DNA from: Bremerella alba
Lineage (GTDB): Bacteria; Planctomycetota; Planctomycetia; Pirellulales; Pirellulaceae
Length of the DNA: 64,000 nt
Direction: 5' to 3'
NCBI RefSeq assembly: GCF_013618625.1
Contig: NZ_JABRWO010000004.1
Span: 389,579-453,578 of the forward strand
Shown: piece after piece, positions 55,070-63,623 of the stretch
Layout of the letters: every line of letters begins with the position of its first letter
How positions within the stretch are numbered: the stretch's first letter is position 1
Made by a program: the position numbers and the translations under genes
Notes under the pieces: generated by a model
The model's database searches: none
What the model saw: the letters and a program-made list of their open reading frames with translations, nothing else
Told to the model about the DNA's origin: nothing

Positions 55070-55522
55070 TCAGCAGGCAAGGCCAAGAAAATCTCTCTGT
55101 CGCCGAGCTAACCCTAGAATGCTCCGCCGGTTGATTACAACGCCTTGCCCCCCCTCTACTGGTGTGTTCAGCGTGATGAATGTGAAGTCTTAACGATCGC
55201 ATATTGCCTTTTCAGGCACCGGAAATTGGTCTCGCTAGCGTTCGGCGGAGTGCCGTTCCTTTGGGAAGTATCCCACCGTTCTTACGGGTCCAGGCCTCGT
55301 AAGGTTGGATCAACACACATCTATCTATTCCCTCGCAAATCATTAAATAGCCAATATGGGCGGAATGCGCCGCACAAAAACACATGAAAGCCGCAACTAA
55401 AATCATGGGTTTATTGTATTTTTTCGTGCTTATAAGTATACTTTTATCTTTCACGTCGCCCACCGTACTCCCCGTTCGGGTTGCGGTGACGCATGCTTAT
55501 CTTTTTATATCTGGTGCTCTTC
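55070..55522. other. Intergenic region with a clear promoter
   Basis: No gene is accepted in these 450 bases. A 91-codon frame at 55384-55659 overlaps the DUF1559 gene and has no family character. The only clear element is the promoter at 55414-55442. Confidence 0.55.
55414..55442 (+). promoter_or_regulatory. Sigma-70-type promoter
   Basis: TTGTAT at 55414-55419 and TATACT at 55437-55442 are separated by 17 bp in an AT-rich stretch. Transcription would start near 55450, about 70 bp before the DUF1559 gene. Confidence 0.6.
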
Positions 55523-56521
55523 ATGAAGACTCGAAATGCCGGCTTTACGCTGGTCGAACTGCTTGTTGTGATTGCGATTATCGGGGTTCTTATCGCGCTT
55601 CTATTGCCGGCGGTGCAACAAGCTCGCGAGGCAGCTCGACGCTCGCAGTGTGTCAATAACCTGAAACAGCACGGCCTGGGGCTGCATAACTTCCACGATA
55701 CATACCTCCGCCTGCCGCCGGGGACGAGCAATAACCGCCCACCATTTGGCACAGCGACCAGCAACAAATGGGGATCGACCTGGATGGTGCACTTATTGCC
55801 GTATGTTGAACTGGGAAATGTTTACGACCTAATCGATCTGAGCGAACATTGGAACGAAGGTTCGGTCAGCGATGCATGTGGCGCCGACGCCGGCAGCCCC
55901 GTCTTCGGAATCTATGAATGCCCTTCGGCTTCGGTGTCGCAAGAACTGTCCAGCCACGAAGTGAAGACCATGATCGCCGACTACATCTCGATCGCGGGCG
56001 TGGTGAACGGCTTCGCAGGCGTAACTGGAGCAACAGAAAACGCCACTACCGTCGGCAACGCGGCCATGAACGGCGTGCTCTACTACAACAGTAAGACCAA
56101 CTTCGCGCACGTTACCGACGGCACCAGTAACACCATGATGGTTAGCGAAGTCGGGGCATGGCTCAAAAATGCATCCGGCACAAAAGTTGACTACCGAAGC
56201 ACCACCTATGGATTCAATATGGGAACCATCGGCAACAACGACAACAAGACGACACTTCCCAACTCGACGAGCGGTCGCTGCTTCAACACGGCTTCCCTCC
56301 GATATTCCATCAACCAGATCGAACCGTTCGACAGCGCCTGCGATCCAGACGGTGTCTGCTCTAACTTTGGCAACAATAGTCCCCTACGTTCAGATCACCC
56401 CGGCGGCGTGAATGTGCTGTTTGTCGACGGATCGGTGCACTTCATTCCCGAGACGATCGACCTGGCGACCTTCGGCAACCTGGGCGTCCGTAACGACGGC
56501 AATGTTGTTCAACTGCCGTAG
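55523..56521 (+). CDS. DUF1559 pseudopilin-type secreted protein
   Basis: The ATG at 55523 gives 332 residues. The leader MKTRNAGFTLVELLVVIAI is a complete prepilin-peptidase site, followed by CVNNLKQHGLGLHNFHDTYL and a C-terminal FVDGSVHFIPE (H-x-DG motif). It belongs to the same class as 45135-46049 and is likewise followed by a lipoprotein gene, here 24 bp downstream. Export by a pilus or type II-like system is expected. The function is unknown. Confidence 0.88.
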   Translation: MKTRNAGFTLVELLVVIAIIGVLIALLLPAVQQAREAARRSQCVNNLKQHGLGLHNFHDTYLRLPPGTSNNRPPFGTATSNKWGSTWMVHLLPYVELGNVYDLIDLSEHWNEGSVSDACGADAGSPVFGIYECPSASVSQELSSHEVKTMIADYISIAGVVNGFAGVTGATENATTVGNAAMNGVLYYNSKTNFAHVTDGTSNTMMVSEVGAWLKNASGTKVDYRSTTYGFNMGTIGNNDNKTTLPNSTSGRCFNTASLRYSINQIEPFDSACDPDGVCSNFGNNSPLRSDHPGGVNVLFVDGSVHFIPETIDLATFGNLGVRNDGNVVQLP

Positions 56522-56545
56522 TCACAACCCTTACAGGAACACATC

Positions 56546-56938
56546 ATGCGACAGATTGTATTAGCCGTTGGCCTTTTAATGGCCATGGCCGTCGGCTGCA
56601 CAGCGGCGAAGGAGGAAGGGGTCGCGCGGCACGAGCTGTCCGGCAGCGTCACGCTCGACGGCAAGCCTCTAGCCGAAGGGCGAATCAGCTTTGACTCGCC
56701 TGAGGACGCATCGCAAGGAATCCCGCCAACTTCGGGTGAAATCAAAGATGGCAAGTATTCGGTAAAGACAACGACCGGTACCAAAACGGTGAGAATCTCG
56801 CATCGCGTTGAATCGGGACGCGATGAAATCACCAAGGAACCGATCATGACCGAATCGATTCCCGCGAAGTTCAATAAAAAATCAGACCTGACAACGACCG
56901 TCTCCGATGGCAAGAACATCGCGGACTTCGAACTATAA
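56546..56938 (+). CDS. Lipoprotein with carboxypeptidase-regulatory-like fold
   Basis: The 130-residue protein has a lipoprotein signal ending AMAVGC at residues 13-18. The mature part has HELSGSVTLDGKPLAEGRIS and DGKYSVKTTTGTKTVRISH, the same beta-sandwich pattern as 46121-46543. It forms a transcription unit with the DUF1559 gene 24 bp upstream and ends at a strong terminator. Confidence 0.8.
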   Translation: MRQIVLAVGLLMAMAVGCTAAKEEGVARHELSGSVTLDGKPLAEGRISFDSPEDASQGIPPTSGEIKDGKYSVKTTTGTKTVRISHRVESGRDEITKEPIMTESIPAKFNKKSDLTTTVSDGKNIADFEL

Positions 56939-56966
56939 CCGATCGTCCGCACTCGCCAATTGAAAC

Positions 56967-57010
56967 CAAAGAGCCATGCCCAACTTTCCACGGGCGTGGC
57001 TCTTTTTTTA
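56967..57010 (+). terminator. Rho-independent terminator
   Basis: AAAGAGCCATGCCC at about 56968-56981 pairs with GGGCGTGGCTCTTT with one mismatch and is followed by a run of T. It ends the DUF1559-lipoprotein unit. Confidence 0.88.
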
Positions 57011-57129
57011 TAGGCAGCCAACCCGACAGGCGAATTCATCAAAACTTGATGTTCTGCGTGTGGCATCTTCTGAGGAAAGAAAATAGACTTTAAGTCAACA
57101 AACTTTCCTCCGCTACGAGTAACCCAACC

Positions 57130-58038
57130 ATGCCACGCTTGTTCTCTTTCGCTGCTTTCACCTTGCTATTCTTCGTTGTGACTTCGCTTTCCGCGGAAGA
57201 GAAGTCAAAGCACGTCCTGCTTCTGGGCATCGACGGCTGTCGTTTCGACGCCCAGACCAAGGCCAAGACTCCGAACCTCGATAAGCTTCGCGAGAACGGC
57301 AGCTACTCGCCCACGGCGCTCATCCTGGGCGATCGCTACAAGAAGAACGACACGATCAGCGGGCCTGGTTGGGGGAGCATCAACACGGGTGTCTGGGCCG
57401 ACAAGCACAACGTGCAGGGCAACAGCTTCAAGGAGCCCAAGTTCGATAAGTACCCGCACTTCTTTCATTACGTGAAGAAGAGCCTGCCCACCGCGAAGAC
57501 CGTTTCGATCATCAACTGGTCGCCCATTGCTCAGTACATCGTTTCTGCGGCTGACGTTTCCATCGATACGCAAAAGGGATCGTCCTACACCGAGGCCGAC
57601 GACGAAGCAGCGGCTGCCGCCGTCAAGCAACTGTCTGAGCAGGACGCCCCGACGGCCATGATGCTGTACTTTGGCGAAGTCGACGTAGCTGGCCACGGTC
57701 ATGGTTTTCACCCAGCGGTCCCGCAGTACATTGCCGCCATCGAGCATGTCGACGCGCTGGTCGGCAACGTAATGGAAGCCATCGAAAAGCGAACCGATGA
57801 GGATTGGCTGATCGTCGTCACCAGCGACCACGGCGGCTTCGGCAAAGGACACAGCAGTGGACACACCAACCCTGACATCTTGCACAGCTTCTTGATCGTC
57901 AGCGGCGAGGCGGCCAAGAAGGGGCAGTTTGAACAGCAGGTGTACATTGTGGATGCCGTGCCGACATTGCTGACTTTCCTGGGCGTCGATATCGACCAAG
58001 CCTGGGAGCTGGATGGACATGCGGTTGGGCTTAAGTAG
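57130..58038 (+). CDS. Secreted type I phosphodiesterase/alkaline-phosphatase-superfamily enzyme
   Basis: The 302-residue protein has a signal peptide (about 1-21) and the metal-site motifs of the superfamily: GIDGCRFD (Asp35), a Thr/Ser nucleophile region at about 75-83 (TISGPGWGSINTG), FGEVDVAGHGHG (about 186-197) and TSDHGGFGKGHSSGH (about 234-248). It hydrolyses phosphate mono- or diesters outside the cytoplasm. It stands alone with terminators on both sides. The substrate is unknown. Confidence 0.85.
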   Translation: MPRLFSFAAFTLLFFVVTSLSAEEKSKHVLLLGIDGCRFDAQTKAKTPNLDKLRENGSYSPTALILGDRYKKNDTISGPGWGSINTGVWADKHNVQGNSFKEPKFDKYPHFFHYVKKSLPTAKTVSIINWSPIAQYIVSAADVSIDTQKGSSYTEADDEAAAAAVKQLSEQDAPTAMMLYFGEVDVAGHGHGFHPAVPQYIAAIEHVDALVGNVMEAIEKRTDEDWLIVVTSDHGGFGKGHSSGHTNPDILHSFLIVSGEAAKKGQFEQQVYIVDAVPTLLTFLGVDIDQAWELDGHAVGLK

Positions 58039-58106
58039 GCATAGGCACCTTGCAAAACGGCTCGCGACTTCGGCGGTTGGTCTTGTGTAAGCGTGTTCCT
58101 TGTTTG

Positions 58107-58131
58107 CCCCTCACCCCAAAGGGGCGAGGGG
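58107..58131. repeat. GC-rich palindrome
   Basis: CCCCTC-A-CCCC pairs with GGGG-C-GAGGGG around an AAA loop. A similar CCCCTCGCCCC...GGGGGAGAGG sequence occurs near 63434-63461, so this may be a dispersed element. Confidence 0.5.
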
Positions 58132-58159
58132 ACTGAACGAGAGGGAGGCTTCTACGAAA

Positions 58160-58192
58160 AAAGCCCTCGCGAACTGGCGTGAGGGCTTTCTT
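58160..58192. terminator. Bidirectional terminator
   Basis: AAAGCCCTC at 58160-58168 pairs with 58181-58189, with T-rich sequence on both sides. It serves the S1 gene on the minus strand and the phosphodiesterase gene on the plus strand. Confidence 0.85.
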
Positions 58193-58218
58193 TGTTTCTC
58201 AATTTTGGCTGGCTGGTG

Positions 58219-59886
58219 TTACCATTTCAAGCCGAATTTGGCACCTTCGCTGTGGTCGTTGGTGACGCCCCCTTTGAGCGGCTGGGACGACGTCTTCTTG
58301 ACCGACAGTTCGCGGTCAACATCAGTTTCGACGTCGTCCTTGCGACGACCACCTTGCCGGGAGTCAGCCGGTGGCGGCTGGGTTGCTTTGATCGACAGGC
58401 TGATACGGCGTTTGGCCTGGTCGATGCTGAGGACCTTCACCTCGACCTCTTCGCCGGCCTTCAACACGCTCGAAACGCGGCTGATGCGGCTGTAGCTCAC
58501 TTCGCTGACGTGAACCAGGCCTTCGATACCAGGAGCAATCTCGACGAACGCACCGAAGTCCATCAGCTTGGTAACCTTGCCTGGCACCACCTTACCGACG
58601 GCAAAGTCGTTGGCGACCTTCTGCCATGGGTTTTCCATGGTGTCGCGGATGGAAAGACCGATCTTGCCGGTCTCGGGGTCCATCTTGGTGACCTTCACCT
58701 TCACGGCCTGACCTTCGGCCAGGACATCGGAAGGGTGCTGTACGCGGTCCCAACTGATTTGACTGACGTGGACCAAACCGTCGATGCCACCCAGGTCGAC
58801 AAATGCGCCGAAGTCCTGGATTCGCGTGACGGTTCCTTCGCGGATCTGACCGACGGTCAAGTTGCCCAGCAACTGCTTCTTGTTGTCTTCGGCCATCTTC
58901 TCGGCGACGGCCCGGGCACTAAGTACCAGGTTACGCTTCTCGGGATTGGCTTCCGTCACCAGGCACTGCAGTTTGCGGCCCTTGAACTCTTCCAGGTCCT
59001 TCGCATGGTAGATCGCGACTTGGCTGGCCGGGATGAAGCCGCGAGCCGAACCAACGGCACATTCGAGGCCGCCCTTGTTCACGCCGTCGACGACTGCGTC
59101 GACGATGATTCCTTCCTTGATGTCGCCCCAATCTTGCACGCTGGTCGAAGCACCTGGGATGCCGACTTCGTACAGGCGTTGGCCGCCGTTGAACGTGCCG
59201 ATCGAAACTTCCATCTTGTCGCCCACCGTCGGTGGTGCCACGAAGCTGCGAACCGAAGCGATGCCTTGGTTGCCTTGCGGAAGATCGAAGAAGACATCTT
59301 CGCGATGCACACGAATGACCGTCGCGGTGACGCGGTCTCCTTCGTCCAAGCGAGTCGCAGCAGGTGCCGGCGTTTGATTGCTCATCACGTCGTCGATCGA
59401 CGTTTCGCCGAACGCGGCTTCCAACTCGGCTTCGATGTCTTCCATCGTTTCGCGCCGATTGGGGACGTGGACCTTGCCACCATCAACTGGCAAGCGGTAG
59501 TCTGGTTCGCCCTCTTCTTGAGAGGTCTCGCCTAACGTCTCGGCCAGGTCTTCCGGAATTTTCGTAGGATCGTCACCCTCTTCAGCCGGCTTGGGCTGAG
59601 CAGGACGCTTCGGCTTCTGAGGTTGCCGCTTCGCTGGGGCCGGCTTCGGCTTGTCGCGCTGCGAACCGATCAGGACCTTCTTCTTTTCCTGGTCATCGCC
59701 ACCGGCGTCGGCAGTCTGCTCTGGGGCAGCATTCTCAACCGGAGTCTCTGCGGGTGTCGCAGCTTCTGCCGGTGTTGGGGCATCACCAGGCGTGGTTTCG
59801 ACGGATGAAGCCTCCGGGGCCGAAGCTTCAGGAGTTTGGGGAGTGGGTTCCACGGAAGCGGGATCCTTCTGAGGATCAGTCGACAT
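58219..59886 (-). CDS. rpsA: 30S ribosomal protein S1 (four S1 domains)
   Basis: The 555-residue protein has an N-terminal Pro/Ala/Glu-rich region of about 170 residues, then four S1 RNA-binding domains at about 200-265, 275-345, 360-435 and 445-520. Domains 3 and 4 are canonical (VTRIQDFGAFVDLGGIDGLV and VTKLMDFGAFVEIAPGIEGL). Domain 1 is diverged. S1 helps ribosomes bind mRNA, which matters in an organism with weak ribosome binding sites. The long disordered N-terminus is unusual compared with the proteobacterial six-domain S1. Confidence 0.85.
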   Translation of the reverse strand: MSTDPQKDPASVEPTPQTPEASAPEASSVETTPGDAPTPAEAATPAETPVENAAPEQTADAGGDDQEKKKVLIGSQRDKPKPAPAKRQPQKPKRPAQPKPAEEGDDPTKIPEDLAETLGETSQEEGEPDYRLPVDGGKVHVPNRRETMEDIEAELEAAFGETSIDDVMSNQTPAPAATRLDEGDRVTATVIRVHREDVFFDLPQGNQGIASVRSFVAPPTVGDKMEVSIGTFNGGQRLYEVGIPGASTSVQDWGDIKEGIIVDAVVDGVNKGGLECAVGSARGFIPASQVAIYHAKDLEEFKGRKLQCLVTEANPEKRNLVLSARAVAEKMAEDNKKQLLGNLTVGQIREGTVTRIQDFGAFVDLGGIDGLVHVSQISWDRVQHPSDVLAEGQAVKVKVTKMDPETGKIGLSIRDTMENPWQKVANDFAVGKVVPGKVTKLMDFGAFVEIAPGIEGLVHVSEVSYSRISRVSSVLKAGEEVEVKVLSIDQAKRRISLSIKATQPPPADSRQGGRRKDDVETDVDRELSVKKTSSQPLKGGVTNDHSEGAKFGLKW

Positions 59887-60147
59887 GGGAAAGGCCTCGG
59901 ACGAGAATCATAGAATCTAAAGGGGTGTAACTATTAGCGCCCTCTAGGTCACTTCTAGAGTAAGAGGACGAAGCCCTTGAGTTTATCAGCGAAAAATCGG
60001 CCTGAACAGGGAATACTAGCTTCCTTCAAGCGTGGGAGTTCGATTTTCGAAATAGTTAGGTCGCTAGCTGACGAAACGTGTTAAGGTAAGTCCATGTTAG
60101 ATTCATCACAAATCACCCCCCTCTTGAAGGTAGTTCCCGCGTAGGCA

Positions 60148-60702
60148 ATGAATTTCGATCCGTACCCAACCGAAGTCGCCGAACTCATCCAAACTGCCCC
60201 GTTGTGCCCTTTGGGGCCTGGGAATCCAGATCGAACGGTCTTCGAGCGGCTCCAGGCAATCCAGGTCGATTCCCTGAGCAACAAGCCGGTACAAGATACC
60301 GAGATGGCTCGGGCTTGTATCAGTGGTTTGTGGCTGCTTTGGAATTATTTGGACGAGTCGCACACGATCAGCCAGGATCTGCCCAGTTCGACAGGCAGCT
60401 ACTGGCACGCAATCATGCACCGGCGTGAACCTGATTACGGCAACGGCAAGTACTGGTTTCGCCGCACCGGCGATCATCCCGCGATGGAACCACTCGCAGC
60501 AAAAGCAAATTTGTTGGCATCCGACGCCAACCTCGACAGCCATACCCAATTCCTCGCAGAGCCAAATTGGGACCCGATGGCCATGGTTGACGCATGTGAA
60601 GCGGTCAGCCGCGGCAAGTGCGCAAATGAGTTACTATTACGAAAAGTTGCCCAGTTAGAATGGGAAACGTTATTTGAAACCTGTTATTCGCGTGCTTTTT
60701 AG
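60148..60702 (+). CDS. Conserved-looking protein of unknown function
   Basis: The 184-residue cytoplasmic protein contains a distinctive YWHAIMHRREPDYGNGKYWF stretch near residue 92, rich in His, Trp and Tyr, which looks like a conserved core. Other segments are helical. No membrane helix or signal peptide is present. I do not recognise the family. It is followed at 95 bp by the MarR-type regulator in the same direction. Confidence 0.65.
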   Translation: MNFDPYPTEVAELIQTAPLCPLGPGNPDRTVFERLQAIQVDSLSNKPVQDTEMARACISGLWLLWNYLDESHTISQDLPSSTGSYWHAIMHRREPDYGNGKYWFRRTGDHPAMEPLAAKANLLASDANLDSHTQFLAEPNWDPMAMVDACEAVSRGKCANELLLRKVAQLEWETLFETCYSRAF

Positions 60703-60796
60703 TGCGCCGATAACCGATGGCATAGAACAGAGAAGCAAGGCTGACTCGTCATATTTCTTATCTAAATTTCTCAGCCTCCGACGTGAAGAGAAAAGA

Positions 60797-61288
60797 ATGC
60801 TCCGTTACGATTTTGAAGATAGCTTAGGCTATTGGGTTTTCAGTGTCGCCCATTTGATGACACGTGCGATGAACGATGAACTGGGGAAACTCGGTATCAC
60901 CTATCGCCAGTGGGAAGTCTTGTGCTGGCTGTCGTACATGGGCGAAATCACCCAAAGCGAACTGGCAGACCAGATGCGCATCGAAGCGCCCACCCTGGTC
61001 GGGGTGATCGACCGAATGGAACGCGACGGCTGGATCGTCCGCGAGACCGATCCCAACGATCGACGCAAGAAGATCATCCGCGCCACCGAAAAGGTGGAAC
61101 CCATGTGGGAACAAATGGTCGACTGCGCCAAAAGCGTCCGCGCCAAGGCTCTTCTCGAAGTTCCTCCGGAAGAAGTTCAGAAGGTCAAAAGCACGCTGAC
61201 GGTCATTCGCGGCAATTTGCTTTCCGAACTACCTGGGCATATCCCGGCAGAGCCTGTCGGCCAAAAACAAGCATCGGAAACGCCGTGA
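60797..61288 (+). CDS. MarR-family transcription regulator
   Basis: The ATG at 60797 has GAAGAGAAAAGA upstream and gives 163 residues. The winged helix (about 35-100) has LGITYRQWEVLCWLSYMGEI, TQSELADQMRIEAPTLVGVI and ERDGWIVRETDPNDRRKKII, the typical MarR helix-turn-helix and wing with Asp-Arg-Arg. Dimer helices flank it. It probably controls a nearby gene; the target is unknown. Confidence 0.9.
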   Translation: MLRYDFEDSLGYWVFSVAHLMTRAMNDELGKLGITYRQWEVLCWLSYMGEITQSELADQMRIEAPTLVGVIDRMERDGWIVRETDPNDRRKKIIRATEKVEPMWEQMVDCAKSVRAKALLEVPPEEVQKVKSTLTVIRGNLLSELPGHIPAEPVGQKQASETP

Positions 61289-61303
61289 TCTTGTTAAAAT
61301 AGG

Positions 61304-61370
61304 TTTTCAGTGCTCAGTTTTCAGTAAGAATGGTTGAGAACCTCTCTCCCGCTGAAAACTGAAAACTGAA
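61304..61370. repeat. Palindromic intergenic repeat, copy B
   Basis: CAGTTTTCAG at 61315-61324 is complementary to 61352-61361. TTTTCAGTGCTCAG and CTGAAAACTGAAAACTGAAG resemble the arms of copy A at 24059-24125. It lies between the MarR gene and the radical SAM gene. Confidence 0.65.
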
Positions 61371-61390
61371 GACTTCCCACTGAAAATTGA

Positions 61391-62260
61391 ATGTCCACGC
61401 ACCACCTCCACACTCAGCACCAGCGAACGTTCGAAGGGAACCGGTTCGTTTATCCGGTCCTTTCTCGCCGAAGCAAGGGGCTGTCGGTGGGGGTCAATTT
61501 GAACCCGGACAAGATCTGCAATTTCGATTGCATCTACTGCCAGGTCGATCGCCGGACCGAAAGCGAAGTTCGCTTCGTCGAAAGTGAACGCTACTTCCAG
61601 GAACTGGAAGAAATGCTCGACCTGTGTGCTTCCGGCGAAATCTTCCACACGGCGAAATTTGCCGAGACGCCAGAGCATCTGCGACGCGTGAACGATATCG
61701 CGTTCAGCGGCGACGGCGAACCGACCACCTACAAAAACTTCGACGAACTGATCGACCGGAGTGCCCAGATCAAGCGCAAGCATGGGCTCGACGACGTGAA
61801 GATGGTGTTGATTACCAACGCCACCATGTTTCATCGGCCGCACGTCCAGCGTGGTCTCGAGATCTTCGACGCCAACCAGGGCGAAATCTGGGCCAAGCTC
61901 GATGCCGGCACCGAGAGCTATTACCGCACGATCGAACGGACCAAAATTCCCTTTCAACGGGTACTCGATAACCTGCTGCTCGCGGCGAAAGTTCGTCCGC
62001 TGGTCATTCAATCGATGTTCTTGAAGCTGCTGGGCGAAAGCCCCACGCCCCAAGAGATTTCGGCCTTCTGCGATCGCTTGAACGAAATCACCCACGCGGG
62101 CGGCGAAATCAAGTTGGTCCAGGTTTACACCGTGGCCCGGAAGCCGGCCGAGTCAATTGTCACCCCGCTGGAAGACGCCGAAGTCGACGCAATTGCCCAG
62201 GCTGTTCGCGACCGCACCGGCCTTCGCGCGGAAGTTTACTACGGCAGTTCGGACTACTAG
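61391..62260 (+). CDS. Radical SAM protein
   Basis: The 289-residue protein has the cluster motif C43-NFD-C47-IY-C50 (CxxxCxxC), followed by FSGDGEPTTYKNF, the glycine-rich SAM-binding region of the SAM-radical family. The N-terminal YPVLSRRSKGLSVGVNLNPD recalls the small Cx3Cx2C proteins annotated only as radical SAM. The C-terminus is short, without a SPASM domain. The reaction is unknown. A small membrane protein follows 2 bp later. Confidence 0.88.
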   Translation: MSTHHLHTQHQRTFEGNRFVYPVLSRRSKGLSVGVNLNPDKICNFDCIYCQVDRRTESEVRFVESERYFQELEEMLDLCASGEIFHTAKFAETPEHLRRVNDIAFSGDGEPTTYKNFDELIDRSAQIKRKHGLDDVKMVLITNATMFHRPHVQRGLEIFDANQGEIWAKLDAGTESYYRTIERTKIPFQRVLDNLLLAAKVRPLVIQSMFLKLLGESPTPQEISAFCDRLNEITHAGGEIKLVQVYTVARKPAESIVTPLEDAEVDAIAQAVRDRTGLRAEVYYGSSDY

Positions 62261-62262
62261 GC

Positions 62263-62493
62263 ATGGCTTTCCAGTCGAAAAACTCGGTTTACCTGATCGT
62301 GGGCGTCATCACAGCGCTCGCCGTGTGGGGCATCTACCTGGCCATTGGTTCGTACTTGGGTTTGGCGGAAGGAACACGCGGGTACGACATCCGCCGCGGG
62401 TTGATCGTGTTCGCCAGCATGGGTAGCTTTCTGCTTTTCTGGGGAGCCCTGCTTTGGAATCGCCAACGTCGTCTTCGCTCAGACGACGAGTAA
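62263..62493 (+). CDS. Small membrane protein of unknown function
   Basis: The 76-residue protein has two transmembrane helices (about 8-30 and 45-65) and a basic C-terminus (RQRRLRSDDE). It starts 2 bp after the radical SAM gene and is likely co-transcribed with it. Repeat copy C follows. No family is recognised. Confidence 0.6.
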   Translation: MAFQSKNSVYLIVGVITALAVWGIYLAIGSYLGLAEGTRGYDIRRGLIVFASMGSFLLFWGALLWNRQRRLRSDDE

Positions 62494-62506
62494 GTTCGCC
62501 AATTGT

Positions 62507-62573
62507 GAAGTTTTCAGCAAGATTGCCTGAGGGCATTCCTGTTACTGAAAACGGAACACTTCAAACTTCCCAC
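62507..62573. repeat. Palindromic intergenic repeat, copy C
   Basis: TTTTCAGCAAGATT (62511-62524) also occurs in copy A, and AACACTTCAAACTTCCCAC (62555-62573) matches parts of copies A and B. TTTTCAG pairs with CTGAAAA at 62545-62551. Confidence 0.6.
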
Positions 62574-62668
62574 TCACCGCCAGGCGCTGGGCTGACTTCT
62601 CTCTAGGACTACCCTAAAATGCAAATAGCAGGTCCAAGTAGCCACCCACACCAGTGAAGGATCGGGAT

Positions 62669-62878
62669 ATGTCTGAAACTAAGATTCGCATTCGTGACAA
62701 TGGCCCTTTTTTGGTCGAAGGTCCGGTAACCCTCGAAGACTCTGAAGGCAACTCCTACACCATCGATAAGCCGACGATTGCCCTGTGCCGCTGTGGCGAG
62801 TCCGACAACAAGCCGTTTTGCGACGGCAAGCACAAGCATTGCGGATTCACTTCCCAAGAGCGTGCCAACGCAACCTAA
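62669..62878 (+). CDS. CDGSH iron-sulfur domain protein
   Basis: The ATG at 62669 gives 69 residues. The C-terminal part has C40-R-C42 and KPFCDGKH with C51 and H55, the three-Cys one-His ligand set of the [2Fe-2S] CDGSH (mitoNEET-like) domain. There is one domain and no membrane anchor, as in small bacterial members. A role in iron-sulfur or redox handling is expected. It is followed at 56 bp by the gene at 62935. Confidence 0.88.
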   Translation: MSETKIRIRDNGPFLVEGPVTLEDSEGNSYTIDKPTIALCRCGESDNKPFCDGKHKHCGFTSQERANAT

Positions 62879-62934
62879 GCAGTGCCAGCGACAGACGTCT
62901 CCCACATTTGTCACCACTGACCAGGAGCAGAAGC

Positions 62935-63339
62935 ATGGAACCGGTTGATATCCGTCGCGATACGGAAACGTATTGCAACCTGATGAACGCCTATCTCATG
63001 GCCCAGGTAGCCGAACTCGATGCGACGCTCCAACAAAACGGCATCGACGACGAAGGGATCCGCAAAAGCATCTGCGCCCAGTTCGGCATGAGCATGGGGC
63101 AGGTTTTGGACATGGGATGGATCGGCGTCGATAACCAGCGATTCCATCCGCTGCTGATGTTCAGCGAAAAATACCTAGACGATGCGAGCACACCCATCGG
63201 GGAGATCGGCCCGCTCGAAGGCCCAACCCGCGAAGACGACTTCCACGCCATGGCCGTCGAGGCAGTGTCCACTTTCTATGACGACCTGCAGGGGGACCTT
63301 TCTCAAGTCCCCTATGGCGCACTAGACGAAGAGTTGTAG
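62935..63339 (+). CDS. Protein of unknown function
   Basis: The ATG at 62935 has AGGAG about 10 bp upstream and gives 134 residues. The protein is acidic and helical, without membrane segments or signal. MSMGQVLDMGWIGVDNQRFH and FHPLLMFSEKYLDDAS look conserved, but I recognise no family. It is downstream of the CDGSH gene in the same direction. Confidence 0.6.
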   Translation: MEPVDIRRDTETYCNLMNAYLMAQVAELDATLQQNGIDDEGIRKSICAQFGMSMGQVLDMGWIGVDNQRFHPLLMFSEKYLDDASTPIGEIGPLEGPTREDDFHAMAVEAVSTFYDDLQGDLSQVPYGALDEEL

Positions 63340-63623
63340 TGCCTTAAACGGCAGGTTTCGCCTCAGGGTTCCCAACAGCGCAGCCAGTAGCACCACGAAC
63401 AACGGGCCCGCGTTGCCATGCGCATCTCCGGCCCCCTCGCCCCTGTACTCGGGGGAGAGGACAAGAGAAGAGAGGCCAGTTCTGCCGTAGGGTGCTGAGT
63501 AGCGCAGCGAATCGCACCATGAACAACGTTTTCGCGTTGCCATGGGATGGAGGCCGTATTCGGTGCGATACGTTCCGCTTCGCGTCTCTGCTCGCACCCT
63601 ACCCTGGGTGAAGGGCCGGGTTG
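63340..63623. repeat. Repeat-rich intergenic region
   Basis: Two 44-bp sequences, 63377-63420 and 63501-63544, are 36 of 44 identical and lie 124 bp apart in direct orientation. A GC-rich CCCCTCGCCCC/GGGGGAGAGG palindrome lies between them near 63434-63461. The region is probably an accumulation of dispersed elements. No gene is accepted. Confidence 0.6.

Noticed and set aside
55384..55659. 91-codon frame with a hydrophobic N-terminus
   Set aside because: It overlaps the DUF1559 gene in another frame, covers the clear promoter and loses protein character after about 40 residues.
58192..59535. 447-codon open frame opposite the S1 gene
   Set aside because: It is antisense to the well-supported S1 gene and shows no domain of its own.
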